From NCBI GenBank assembly GCA_037176885.1, contig JAWWNJ010000065.1, forward strand, positions 62,001-126,000: DNA of 64,000 nt, in the 5' to 3' direction. The translations under genes and the position numbers were made by a program. How positions within the stretch are numbered: the stretch's first letter is position 1; the number at the start of each line of letters is the position of its first letter. The notes under the pieces were generated by a model that saw only the letters and a list, made by a program, of their open reading frames with translations, did not search any database and was not told where the DNA came from. The stretch is from Favolaschia claudopus (lineage: Eukaryota > Basidiomycota > Agaricomycetes > Agaricales > Mycenaceae). Positions 42,560 to 53,902 of this stretch are shown one piece after another.

Positions 42560-43010
42560 GTAAATGCGGATAGGATTCACGGCGACTCATACGACTCCGG
42601 CTCCGCCACCAGTCTCCGTCTGGAGAGCCCCAAACTCGCCATCGCCACACTCATATCTATAGTCTTGGTGCGGTACGTGCATCCCTCTTCTTCATCTTAA
42701 TAGCCTTCTTCTTCATACTCATTTTAATGCGCACAGCTCGGCCTCCTCTCCCCCAACGCCCCTTTGACTCGCCGTCCGCGACACCATCAACGCGCTCAAG
42801 TTCATCGGCAAAGTCGTCGGCGCGAAGAAGGTGGCGCTTGTAGGGCAGAGTAGTGGTGCGGTTATGATTCGAATTCCAGGACGAACAATCCTCTCGAACA
42901 CGGTATGTATCTCAACTTGCTATAACCACCACTTACTTCATTCTCTTTAGCTCCGGAATATGTAAACACTCCTTCACGCATCGATGCTCATTGCAGTGAG
43001 TTCGTGGTGG
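42560..43010 (+). pseudogene. Possible carboxylesterase (type B) fragment
   Basis: One frame reads LAVRDTINALKFIGKVVGAK and KVALVGQSSGAVMIR. GQSSGA fits the nucleophile elbow (G-x-S-x-G) of fungal carboxylesterases, and the preceding helix fits too. A stop lies just upstream and no further block is clear. Weak, single-motif evidence. Confidence 0.35.
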
Positions 43011-43677
43011 CTGTCGCAAATTGCGTGTACTCACTTTTCAGCAGCGACCAATCTCTGTCTGATTCTACGTCGCTCTCAAGTTTGACGTGGGTGTCTCGTC
43101 AATACATCGCGCGCAATTGCTAACATTCCCCCGCAATATCGTCGTGAGTGGTGTGGTGCCGAATCCACATCTAACTCGTTTCTTTTTCTTCGACCTGGTG
43201 AGCATCGACTATTTTTATCACCTTGCTTGAGTTGTCACTAATGTACATACACAGGATGCCCATCGTTGGCAACATTGCCGTATGTTCTAGTTGGCCGTCT
43301 TACGGTCTTGTCGATGCGCGGCGCGATGGCGGAGAGGGCGGTAGCAGGGGCAATGGGTAGTATAAATAGCCGTGTATCGTGAAGGAGCAGCAATATATGA
43401 ATATTCTAGTCCTCACGATACTGCAAGATACCAACCCGATACCGACATCAAAGTAGTCCCATTATTCTAACGTCTGGACGCCTCCTGTATCCCCGGGTAT
43501 CGTACAGCATCGGGAGGCCTAATTTTGGTCCTGAATAAAAGATGGTTCTGTTTCGGCGACGGTTAGATCTAGCATGCCGCTGGGTGCATGGTGTAAGTGT
43601 GCTGCTGTTTGCGGCACCTGTGGTACCTGTTTCATCCTCTCCGTATGATGAATTTGCTGCATAATCGGTTTGCGAAC

Positions 43678-44059
43678 CAGTGACCGTCCTATAGGCCTTA
43701 AAGGTGCGTCGGCGGAGCCTAAAGCCCTTTTAAATGGCAAAGGCCTATAGCTATAGGGCTTTATAGGCCTATAAATGTCACGTGTTAGCGCTTGGACCAC
43801 GCCTCGAGTTGCAATTATTTTTGGAAGAAAAACCTTTGAAAACACAGCAGAATTAACCTTCAGACGACCTGACCCGCTGTTCAGCACCTTAGCTAGTGCC
43901 ACTCACCCCGCTCGCTGCCTCTGTTGACTGGAGCAAAGACATGTGACTTTATAGCCCTCTTTAAGGCCTTCAGACTTGTTCGACGAATGCTATAGGCCTC
44001 ATTATAGCCCACCTATAGGGCTATAGCTTTTAAGGCCTTTGCCCTTCGGCCGGTCACTG
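43678..44059. mobile_element. Inverted-repeat element with CAGTGACCG ends, 382 bp
   Basis: CAGTGACCG at 43678 and CGGTCACTG at 44051-44059, with repeated TATAGGCCT / AGGCCTATA words inside. No clear target duplication. Confidence 0.55.
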
Positions 44060-44392
44060 ACGTAGTCTCAACATTTCTGCAAACCGCAATAATATTGCCT
44101 TGCTCGCAGCGGAGAACCGTAGGTCAGAGGCAGTCAACTGAGTTGCTGGCTGTCTCTTACTGCATCTCCTTTCACCTATATGCTACTTGAATGGGGTATA
44201 ACTTATGTTAGGTTGTCTGCATTAGGAAATTGCGTACGTGCACGTGCTTGATGGATTGATTGCATCAGTGATGTCTCAAATTGACCCGAGGAAAAAACTA
44301 TTTATTGTGAGTTTTTATCCACTCTTGAGGGATTGAAGTACCATCTAATCAAAGTGTTTTGGCAAGAGGATCAGAAACCTGGAGGCTTTGAT

Positions 44393-44873
44393 CATGTGCA
44401 ATAAATTTCGTTCTTGTTTGGTGGTGTTTAAGCGATGCGTGGCGGCAAAATCTGATGTCACCCCCAAAAAAGGGAATTTTGATTGATTCAACTCGTTTTC
44501 TTTTCTGTTCCCTGTTTTGTGTGGTCGGACCTTTCCCAGTAAATTCAAGACATAGAATTGAAACACATGCACCAAACATGCACCCCTTTTCCGACTTAGG
44601 ATACCTCGAAAATTGACACTTTTTGGGCAAGACTTTCCAACCGTCTTTGGCCCAGTTCTCCTCAATGAATGTACCTATCTTTCTCAAACTTGCCTCCACA
44701 GGCAGTGTATTTGCCGTGCCAATGGATCTGTGCCCTTGTCGCCCCCAAACGGCGATGGCAAGGGCAGATTAGAGGCGGTTTGATAAAAATTTCCTTTTTT
44801 GGGGGTGACATCAGATTTTGCCGCCACGCATCGCTTAAACACCACCAAACAAGAACGAAATTTATTGCACATG
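44393..44873. mobile_element. MITE family A, second copy, with extra inverted flanking arms
   Basis: The inner part 44439-44827 matches 3839-4219 in inverted orientation. Outside it, about 46 bp on each side (CATGTGCAATAAATTTCGTT and its reverse complement) extend the inverted repeat to about 80 bp. It sits in the 3' end of the gene at 45789-44885. Confidence 0.75.
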
Positions 44874-44884
44874 AAGCTTTTGTT

Positions 44885-45789
44885 TGAATGATGTTGGAAT
44901 TCTTTTTCCAGTCCCCATTGTAGTAGGCCTTGAGATGCTCGAGGAGCTAATGAATAATTAGGTTCATTCAAGCATCGATAACTTGGGTGAGGTACGCACT
45001 TTATAATAGATATCTTTGCTAACATCGGCTCGAGCATTCCAAGCTCGAAGAAATTTAATAGCGTCTGCATCCGTAGTTAGTCCCATAATTGCCATTAATT
45101 GCTTGAATAGAGGTTTTTCAGCATCATTAGAGATTCTGAGAACAGCCTTTCGCGTGTTTTGAAGTGGAGCGAGATGGCGATGGGGCTGCTTAGGATCGAA
45201 GGATGGTTCAAACGCAGCTATTCCAGATTTGATACGAATATCTTCGGGAATGGGAAGAACACCAGAAACCTCGTTGGTGGGCTGGTAGAGATTCCCGTTG
45301 ATCCAACCTGGATCGGTCGACGGCGAGATCAAGATAGACAGGGTAAGCTCTTGAATTTCGTTTTTCATCCAAATGCTGTAGTGGCCGGTGTATCGTTTGC
45401 CGGTTGTGTTGAAGGTTCCAACCTACAGTACACGAAGAAGATCAGTGAGAATAGGATGTCCAAATAATAACTCGATCATCAAACTCACAAGCAAATTGTG
45501 TCGTAGAATGAAGTCCTTCAAGCATACGGGAGCAAAGGTGACTATGAACTCCGCCCTCCGTAGCATTTGTTCCCCTGCGACAATGATTGATCGGCAGTTT
45601 GGTCGTAGGATCTATGCCTATTGCAGAATATAGAGCGATTCCGGGTGGGTCAGATATAAAGCCGCGACGGATGAGGTCAAGAATGTTCTTCGCAACCGCC
45701 CAGGCTGCTGCGTTGAATAACGGGAGACCAGTTGTTGCGTCATTCAAAGGACCAAATATACGAAAAACTTCGGCAACCAGGGTGCGCAC
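44885..45789 (-). pseudogene. Conserved agaricomycete gene of unknown function, both ends broken
   Basis: Block 1 (45789-45475): EVFRIFGPLNDATTGLPLFN, GFISDPPGIALYSAIGIDP, RRGTNATEGGVHSHLCSRM. Block 2 (45424-45000): VGTFNTTGKRYTGHYSIW, INGNLYQPTNEVSGVLPIPE, NTRKAVLRISNDAEKPLFKQ. A short intron probably lies between them, and another before LLEHLKAYYNGDWKKN (44947-44890). The pattern matches a repetitive protein family known to me from mushroom genomes, likely TE-encoded; I cannot assign a reaction. The N-terminus is cut by the copia element at about 45790, the C-terminus by the family-A MITE. Confidence 0.55.
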
Positions 45790-45792
45790 TGG

Positions 45793-46455
45793 ATGTACTC
45801 AAAAACTATTCTCTGTTGGTTCGACAATTCGGTTTTCTCGATGTCACAAAAAACCGTATGTCTGGGGATAAATTTCCCTACCGAGGAGCGCGCGATATTG
45901 AAGAACGACGCTAATTGGACTGTATGGTCCAACTCGTTCATCTCCGCTGCTGCATACTCGGAGGTCGATGGCCTCCTCAACGGGAATCTCTCCTACCCAG
46001 TCGCTGCCGCTGCCCAACGTATCTGGAGGAAGGCGAATGATTATCTCAACAATATGCTTCTAAAATCCATCTCCACCTCCCTCCACACGAAAATCATGCA
46101 CCTCGAACTCGACCGCGACAAATACTCGACTCTACGCAACGAGTACGGCGCGTCCGACATTGCTTCCGCTGTCAAATGGTTCTCGCAGATCACTGAGAAA
46201 CAACAACCCGGTACTTCGCTCGAGGCGCATCTCACCAGCTTCCAGGAAGGTATTAACCAACTTGCTGCCTGCAACCTCGCTCTCCCCGAACGGTTCGCTG
46301 CCGGTTTCTTTGTCGCCTCCCTATGGCGTGACGCAGATGACGCAAATTCCTGGCACACATGGGTCGAGAGCTTCAAGCTCACGGACGCAACCACCCTTAC
46401 CACCGCCATTCACGACCTCAAGTCGACGGTCCGCATTCGCGGGACGGCGTCTTAG
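45793..46455 (+). pseudogene. Copia Gag
   Basis: NDANWTVWSNSFISAAAYSE at the start, then KSISTSLHTKIMHLEL, GASDIASAVKWFSQI, SWHTWVESFKLTDATTL: the Gag core. It ends at TAG 46453, but the same frame then stays open into pol, so Gag and Pol are separated by one in-frame stop. The first ~30 codons are unlike Gag, so the true start is lost. Confidence 0.75.
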
Positions 46456-48945
46456 AGCTCGAGCTCTCTGCAAAGTGCTCTTGTGACGGTGGAGAAGGAT
46501 CGGCGAAAGAACGGGCGCAATTTCTGCGTAAACCCGTCGTTCCCTTCTCCCACTAGTCATTCTATCGACAAGTGCCGCGCCGTTGGCGGCGGTGCTTACG
46601 TCGCTGGTGGGAAGAAGGAAAAACGTCCACGAGGGGGCAGGGGGAGTGGGAAAGGGAAGGAGAAGGAGAAAAATAAGGACAAGGCCAATGTGGCCCAGGG
46701 GGAGACTCCGGAGTCCGCCGAAAAAGTTCAGACTCACTTTGTAGCTGACTGCGCCCAATATACCAATGATTTTGATGCTTATTTGGTTGAGAGCCCGTCG
46801 CACACCTCCGCCTCTGTTGAGCACGCTTTTAGCGTCGACTCCGGAGCGCACACTGTTATCCTCGACACTGGAGCAACCACTTCTATCCATTCGTCGAAAT
46901 CAGCTTTCTCTTCTTATCACCCAGTCTCGGAAACGGTCACAGGCTTTGCATCTAATACGACTAAGATTGCGGGTCGTGGTGTGCTCACCTTCGAGCCGCA
47001 TCTACCCAACGGCACCCGGCGCAAGCTCAACTTTGCTGACGCTGCTCATGTCCCCAATTCCTCACCAACCCTCGTCTCCATCTCGCGTCTCGACGATGCT
47101 GGATGCTATGCCGTCTTCGGCTCGGGACGATGTGTTGTGTTCGAGAAGAAGGACAATGGTAATTTCATTAACCATTTAGCGCGCTCAGAGTCGCTTGTAT
47201 GCACCGGCTCCTGTCGCGGTACTCGCTTATACCACATGGACCTCGACCCCGGAGTTTCTGCCTTCACGGCTTCTACCTCTTCGCCGTCACCGTCCTCGCA
47301 AAAGCTTATGCTATTCCACCGTCTTCTTGGCCACCCAAGCGAACAGCTGACTCGCTCGCTGGCTCGCAGGGGGAAATATGACCATGTGCTGAAGCTTACC
47401 ACAACCGAGATTAACGCCCCTCTACCTGTCTGCGACGCTTGCGCGCGCGGTAAATTAACCCGCGCTGCATTCCCTGCCTCTTATTCACGTGCTGATAGAC
47501 CTCTTCGCCGTGTCTATAGTGATCTGTGGGGCAAGTCGAAAGTCAAGACACGTTCGGGGAAGTCGTACATGATCTCTTTTCTGGATGATCATACCCGCGG
47601 TTCGTGGGTGTACTTCTTGACCAAGAAGAGTGAAGCCTTTGCCGCCTTCAAGGCATGGCTGGCTGCTGTACAGCGCCAATCCGGTGGTTATCTCCTCATC
47701 GAGTTCCACACGGACAACGGGGGTGAGTTCCTTACGATGGAATTCATTTCGTTTATGGAGGAGCACGGTATCCTCTGGACTCTTACGGCCGCACACACCC
47801 CGCAGCAAAATGCGCGAAGCGAGCGTCTATGGCATACTCTTATTAGCCGCGCTCGTACTTTTCTCATCGACGCTGGGCTGCCCCTCTCCTTCTGGGGTCT
47901 AGCCGTCCAGTATTCAAACTGGATTCGATGGCGCCTGCCTACGAAACCTCTAGGTGATGCTACTCCGTGTGATGTTTGGCCTGGTCCAGTGTCGAATTGG
48001 GCCGAGTTCCATCCGTTCGGTTGCTTGGCATGGGTCTATGACCATACGCCCAACTCGAAAATAGATGTGACCGGGCTACCTGGGATTTATGTTGGTGTTG
48101 ACGAGGTTCGGAATGCTTACAAGGTCTACGTCCCTCATCAGAGGAAGGTGATACATTCACCACACGTAAAGTTTGACGACTTGACAATGGGAGACAAGTT
48201 ATTCAAGTCTACGTCGCCAAAGGGGGAGTCGTACGATCATGATTCATTTACCCCTTCTCTTTTCGACGCTGACCTCGATGATGACCGTCCTGCTCCTCGC
48301 CCCGACATTGCTCAGCCCGAGCCCGAGCTCCCTCCTGCACGTCCAAAACGCCGAAATCCTCGAGCTCCCACCATTCCTACTCCTCTCCTCACTCGCTCTG
48401 CCGCCGCTGCTGCCGCCGCCGCCGCACAACCTGCCGCCGCCGCCGCCCAAGCCGCCGCTGGAGCTGAGCAACCTCCTCCAAGTCCACCTTCCCCGCTTAC
48501 TCCGTTACCTGAGGAATCCGAGCCGGAAGAAGTGGCATTCCCGGTCATTCTACAGACCGGTGATTTGCCTACAACTTATAAACAGGCAATCAACTCACCA
48601 GATGTCAACGAATGGGAACAGGCAATGGAGTACGAGCATAACCAGTTAATAGCCATGGGTACGTTTAAACTCGTCCCATACCCGCGCAACGAGAAGGTCA
48701 TAGGTTCTCAATGGGTGTATGCCCACAAGAAGGTAACCATGAGCAACTCCAATGTGACACAAGGCAACAAGTACTTCAAAATCAAGTACCATTCGTTGCG
48801 CGACGCCGTCAAAACCAAGTCCATCGCGCCTGTCCGCGTCGAATCGCGAGATAATCTCGCTGATATCTTCACCAAAGGCCTTACTCGCGACGTTCACCGC
48901 CACGCGACTGCACGTCTCGGCCTTCGTCCAGCAAATACTCGCTGA
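46456..48945 (+). pseudogene. Copia Pol with in-frame deletion of reverse transcriptase
   Basis: Cys/His remnant (FCVNPSFPSPTSHSIDKC), aspartic protease (TVILDTGATTSIHSSKSAF), GAG-pre-integrase (HRLLGHPSEQL ... CDACARGKLT), integrase core with Asp in YSDLWGKS, Asp in FHTDNGGEF and Glu in NARSERLWH, then an Ala/Pro-rich linker. RT begins (INSPDVNEWEQAMEYEHNQL, VIGSQWVYAHKK) but the sequence jumps in frame to the RNase H end (YFKIKYHSLRDAVK, VESRDNLADIFTKGL). Nearly all RT and RNase H, including YVDD, are gone. Confidence 0.85.
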
Positions 48946-48952
48946 GGGGGAG

Positions 48953-49328
48953 TGTCGGTATACTGTAAATTCACACTTATATTCCTTTTAGTTTCAGCTC
49001 GTAGTTTACTTATACGCTCGTTTACTTATCTCCGTTCGGACACCGTATATAGTCACTCGGTCACGCTTCCGTTTCCTCAGTCTTTTCTCCAACGACTGAG
49101 GTAACATTTTATATCTACTATACATACATTGTACTTACCGGCCTGCAGCTTTGTCGCGCCCTCGCCACTACCGGCTCGTGCTGACGACTCCGCTGCAGGT
49201 AAGTTTAATTGAGTCTTTTCTCCAACGAATGAGCTTTGTCGCGCCCTCGCCACTACCGGCTCGTGCTGACGACTCCGCTGCAGTTCGTCGTTCATCGCGT
49301 CTGCGCCATACGATACTCAAAGGTTATG
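48953..49328 (+). repeat. Copia 3' LTR (forward)
   Basis: Starts TGTCGGTATACTGTAAATTC after a purine tract. Contains an internal duplication of GCTTTGTCGCGCCCTCGCCA (49147 and 49232, ~85-bp spacing). Confidence 0.85.
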
Positions 49329-49354
49329 GGCCCCGCATAACCTTTGAGTATCGT

Positions 49355-50250
49355 CATAACCTTTGAGTATCGTATGGCGCAGACGCGATGAACGACGAAC
49401 TGCAGCGGAGTCGTCAGCACGAGCCGGTAGTGGCGAGGGCGCGACAAAGCTCATTCGTTGGAGAAAAGACTCAATTAAACTTACCTGCAGCGGAGTCGTC
49501 AGCACGAGCCGGTAGTGGCGAGGGCGCGACAAAGCTGCAGGCCGGTAAGTACAATGTATGTATAGTAGATATAAAATGTTACCTCAGTCGTTGGAGAAAA
49601 GACTGAGGAAACGGAAGCGTGACCGAGTGACTACTCGTCATCACCAAAAGTAACCGGAATCAGAAATTGCATGTTTCCTGACACCTAGTTCAGTCACCAC
49701 GGTGCCAAAGCTGCCCTGTAGGTAGTAACCAGTTATATGCTACTACACACAGAGCTGCGTTGACGTGCTGTGATTTTTGGACATTGATATTTGATCCTCT
49801 TTTTATACTTATAACTCATGGTGAGAATGTGGTACGTTGTTTTTCAGGTCTTATTGAAGCATGAAAGCTTTCTGTGAAGCCCTGAGCTGTTATAAACGGC
49901 CACATAAGATAGGAAAGCTATTTCTCAAATGCTCACTGACCAGAAATACTGCTGACCTATTGCCGAAAAACGCAAAAATCACTGAATTGGCTGAATTTTG
50001 AAAATCGATCTCTATGTCTGCTGGGATAAATTTGATGCCCGACTGATATCATGTAAGTTGTAGCAAACATCATATAAAGAAGATCTATGTTGCTCAAAGT
50101 GGTCTAAGTCACAAAATCTGCGTGCTGGAAGCAAGATTCCGGTTACTTTTCGGAATGACGAGTATATACGGTGATAAGTAAACGAGCGTATAAGTAAACT
50201 ACGAGCTGAAACTAAAAGAAATATAAGTGTGAATTTACAGTATACCGACA
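49355..50250 (-). repeat. Copia LTR (reverse), split by MITE C
   Basis: Reverse complement of 48953-49328, identical where peptides can be compared (both strands give the same 72-residue shadow frame), apart from an 11-bp deletion and the MITE 49634-50162. It begins TGTCGG at 50250, inside the Plavaka gene. Confidence 0.85.
49634..50162. mobile_element. MITE family C, copy 2, intact, 529 bp
   Basis: Starts CTCGTCATCACCAAAAGTAA and ends TTTTCGGAATGACGAG, TA at 49632-49633 and 50163-50164. It sits in the reverse LTR. Serves as the reference for the split copy at 15256-19716. Confidence 0.87.
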
Positions 50251-53200
50251 CCCTTTCCCATAAAATTTTCAATGGCGTGACTGAGAAAGTGGTGCTTGAG
50301 ATAATTGAAAGATTTGCCGTGTTTCTCGGATATTTTCTATTTATCGACGCAAGTTAGAATGAATTCTGTACCGAGGTAAAAGGTGCATACCTCGCAACAT
50401 GCCTCGTACTCAATCTGCAGCTCTCTGAGATATTGCAGCCGAGATTTTGTCGTCACCTCAAGTGCGAGCATTGCTTGAATTTTTTGCAGGGCACGCATCC
50501 ACTGAACCAACCATGAATTGGATGGCACTAGTTGGACAAGGCACGGCAACACACACTTCGTTCTGTTGAGTACAGATAAAAAAAATGGAGCTAACAACAC
50601 ACCTTGAGGATGTCGACAAATGTCTGGCCCTCAGAGTAGCGGATATTGGTTGCGCCGAAAATGTGCTTTAAGTTACGCCATCGAGGGAACTGGTCCATCC
50701 TAAATGTGAAGGTGAGCAGACTACGATCAACAAAACAAAAGTATGTACCACTGGTTGAACTTGGACGCAAGTTGGTTATTCTGAAGATATTCTTTCAGAA
50801 GCACCCACGCATGTCGCCCAAATTCGCCACCATCGAAAAAATGAAGCTTATCGAAGCCAACCGCTTTGTAAAGCTCTGAGTGGGCAAACTCCCACAAAAA
50901 ATGCTACAATGAATGAATTTTGACCCTAATCATGCGCACAAAGACACGTACCACAAAGTCGTGTAATCCATACTCTCTCAGGTACTCCTGTCTCGCAGTT
51001 TTAGGCCCACGAGGCGCATCTGTGAGTACGCGCTTCATTGAGACGGCTGTGCGAGCGGGGTATTCCTGGGATAGACGGTGAAGATCGTCTTTATGAACCA
51101 GGCATTGGGGGCATGGGTGCAGGGCCCTGGAGTTGCGAATAGCAAGCCAGGCTGCGATTTCCTCGAAGTCCATTGACTCAATGAGGATGCCCGGATACGC
51201 AGTACGAAGCACGCCATCCCCGAACTTCAGAGTCTCTCCGCCGCGCGAACGCTGCTGCAGAGACGACAAAATCAAACGGCATACCGCATAATAAATCTGA
51301 CGCTTGAGCTGGTCGTACTCTGCCCGCATTGAGCCAGAGAGGGTCTTGGGGTCAATTTCCCGCAATTCGGGAGGCTGAAACAGCACATATCAGATCAGAT
51401 ACGCGGCCTTCAATGCAAAAGAATTAATCCGTACCATTCTAACAAATCCGGCCAATGTTCCACCCCCATTTCCTGACCCGTTTCGAGTAGCTGACTCGAT
51501 CCAGCAGCCTCGGACGAGAATGGGATGCATTTTCACCTTCGTGGAGACCAGACCCTTGTCTAACCAGATGTGAAGCCCAACGAAGCAAGGAGGATACTTG
51601 GCTTTCTCGGGGAGCTGGTCCTGAAAATAATGAATCTAGTCAGGAGAACTCAAACAAGCAGTAAAATTTGCGTACATCGATTTCGCGCCACATTGTCCCG
51701 GTCCATGGCTCGTCGTAAAGGGGATTTGAGAAATCAATCTCGCCATTCAAGCACAGGAATTTTTCTTGTGAGTACCAGGTGCTGACAGACGCGAGTGTTT
51801 CGTCACAAATCCAACGCTTCATGAGTTTCCACGGGTCACGGAACTCGACCTGTATCTTGTCCCTTTGAAGTCAACAACAAAAGTTTCTGTTTCAAACTAA
51901 AACGCGTAAGTGATATTCACACAGCACTGGATTCATACTCACAGCAACATTGGTGAGACGTGCTGCAACGAGCGACCGATTCAGGTCGCGATGATTGCGG
52001 AATGTAACGAAGGAGTCGGTAGAATAGACTCCACCATGCATATCGCGCAAGTCTTCGTCAACGTCGTTCTTTGGCATGCGACGTTTGATGGCCCGAGAAG
52101 CGAATTTGTAGTCCGCGAATGTGCGGAACGGCGCAAATGGACGATCACCGGGATGCTTTGAGGTCCCATGTAATGTTGCCGCGGCTTGGACTCAAGCCGG
52201 CAAAGTCGGCTCAATGGAGTCGACTTTAGCCGAGTCAAGCCGATCAGTTGAGTCGGACTTGATGCGACTTGAGTTCCCGGTAAGTCGACTTCGAGCCACT
52301 TGAGCAGACTTGAGTCGAGGAATTTCACACATGTTTGTTTTCAGTGAATAAACACCACTGGAAGCATTTTTAGATTTTTCAAAAAATGTTGCGGCAAAGA
52401 CTTGTCACGAGTGTCACGAATGTCACATATCGTGACAGGCTGTGACTTTCCATCACTCTTGATTGTTTTTGATGTTTTTGAGCTTGCACTGTGTCCAACA
52501 ACTCCAGGCAAGATTGAGGTGTGTTTTGAGGGTAATAGACTGACGTTTGGGAAGAGTATGTCGACATTCTCGCTGTACCCTAGGCATAATACCCCGCTTT
52601 TCGAGTTTCAATGATTTCTGTCTCAATCTCAAGCCGATAAGCCCCCCGTACGTGTTCTACCAATTCTTGTCAAAGTGTAGAGCCCAAATCTCAAAAATCA
52701 TACCAGACTTGAGAGACTTAAGCTGCTTCAAGTCAGCTCAGTTTGGCCAAGCCGAGTCGAGTCGAGTCAACTTGCAATCCAAGTCGACTCCGTGAGTCGC
52801 GACTCAACTCGGCGAGCCGCGGCAACATTAGGACTCCCATGGTCCAAAGGCACTTGCGTTTCCGGCGAAGTTTCAAGAGGGATGATTTCAGGAAGCGGTT
52901 TTTCGGCGTTCCGATGGTGTCGAACATAAATGAATTTTTCTGGCAGACGAACGGTAGACTCGACGTCAATGGGACCGTCTTCGGGCTCCGGGAGACCCAG
53001 GTCAACATCTGCCGAAGCAGCATAGTCAATGTCCATTGGTGAATCTGGCCGGATGGCAGCGGCAACTAGTGCGGAGAACTTTACATTTGTTAGCTGCGAG
53101 GACGAAAAAATGCCACAAACACGCACCAGATTACGAGGTACAATGGGAGGAGACTTATTGCGTTCGCGCCGCTGTTGTCTGTGGTGATCCAAGGCTTGCT

Positions 53201-53360
53201 TACGATTCTGTGCGCGTTGATTTTGCAGATTTGTTCGTGCTGAAGTAGATTCGCGACGTGATCTTGGGCCTTGGCAGTACGTGCATTTTTTCAAAGTGAG
53301 CTGAGATTGAGTTGAATGCCGCCGGGTACGCTTTTTATTCGCGCTTTTTCGAGGCGGCAT
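50251..53360 (-). pseudogene. Plavaka-type transposase, truncated and interrupted
   Basis: Hand model, minus strand: 53360..52835, (insert), 52163..51943, 51896..51676, 51620..51435, 51374..50952, 50903..50749, 50699..50603, 50562..50401, 50336..50251. Seven GT-AG introns of 36-64 nt keep phase. The N-terminus is basic with CTYCQG. Then RPFAPFRTFADYKFASRAIK, VTFRNHRDLNRSLVAARLTN, PPELREIDPKTLSGSMRAEY, LRTAYPGILIESMDFEEIAA and CPQCLVHKDDLHRLS, the hallmark order of Plavaka transposases of Agaricomycetes (RNase H-fold cut-and-paste enzymes). Damage: a 664-bp insert, a one-base deletion near 51862-51868, and loss of the C-terminal part where the LTR starts at 50250. Confidence 0.8.
52171..52834. 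mobile_element. Small element in the Plavaka gene, 7-8-bp target duplication
   Basis: Starts TAATGTTGCCGCGGCT; the inverted copy ends at 52830 followed by GGAC. TCCCATG is directly repeated at 52164-52170 and 52835-52841 (8 bp with one mismatch). Removing it with one repeat joins LDHG-TSKHPGDRPF in frame. Subterminal parts are rich in GACTTGAGTCG-like words. hAT-like by target size (inference). TA-flank reading is possible but does not restore the frame. Confidence 0.6.
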
Positions 53361-53660
53361 CGTGAAGGTGTGGAAGAAAGGGAGAGAAAACCGAATGCAC
53401 GAGACCGTAACTGCAATTGACGTCATTGGCTCCACCACCGACTTGGCGCTAATTCCTCCTCGCTATTCACCACCGATGCTTCCTCGCAGACTTCACCGCC
53501 AAAGTTCAGAAGTCACTCATGTCTCAGACTCAGAACCCGAGAGAGAAGCTAAAAGATTGAAAATCCGAGCGGAACGAAGAGCCAAGCGTCTCCTTCAGGA
53601 AACTGAAAACTTGAATCTTCAGTCCGATGAGAGTACTAGTCAGACGGTGTGACGGAAGCG

Positions 53661-53900
53661 AGGGGGAGTCGAGTTCCGGCACAAGTGGATCAAGCAAAAA
53701 GAACTGGTGTAAGTCTTAGATTGACCAAGGGAAAAGCTATCTACGACAAGAACTAACTACTTATACAGGAAAATCGAGGCTGTGTGAAGGGAGTCATGGG
53801 GACAACGCGGGCAGATCTCGCCGTGAGCGGATGCGAACGCCGATCCGTCACAGACGGGTGCGTGAATGATTTATATTGAATAGATGCAATCTCTGATTAA
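53661..53900. other. Upstream of Plavaka; no supported gene
   Basis: A plus-strand frame (53362-53652) overlaps the Plavaka start region; acidic/basic and low complexity. Not called. Confidence 0.3.
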
Positions 53901-53902
53901 TA

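Larger units (their letters stand above)
45793..49328 (+). mobile_element. Ty1/copia element, no 5' LTR, RT deleted
   Basis: Gag-pol remnant plus polypurine tract (48944-48952) and 3' LTR (48953-49328). The left end joins the conserved gene at about 45790 with no LTR, so the 5' end is lost. Order protease-integrase-RT identifies copia. It cannot move on its own. Confidence 0.85.

Noticed and set aside
42719..42901. Minus-strand frame opposite the carboxylesterase-like fragment
   Set aside because: Antisense shadow; the GQSSGA motif supports the plus strand.
49077..49606. Four identical ~72-aa frames on both strands
   Set aside because: They are shadows of the LTR palindrome, which reads the same on both strands.
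53362..53652. Plus-strand 96-codon frame divergent from the Plavaka start
   Set aside because: Overlaps the 5' end of the Plavaka gene, has low-complexity charged sequence and no motif.
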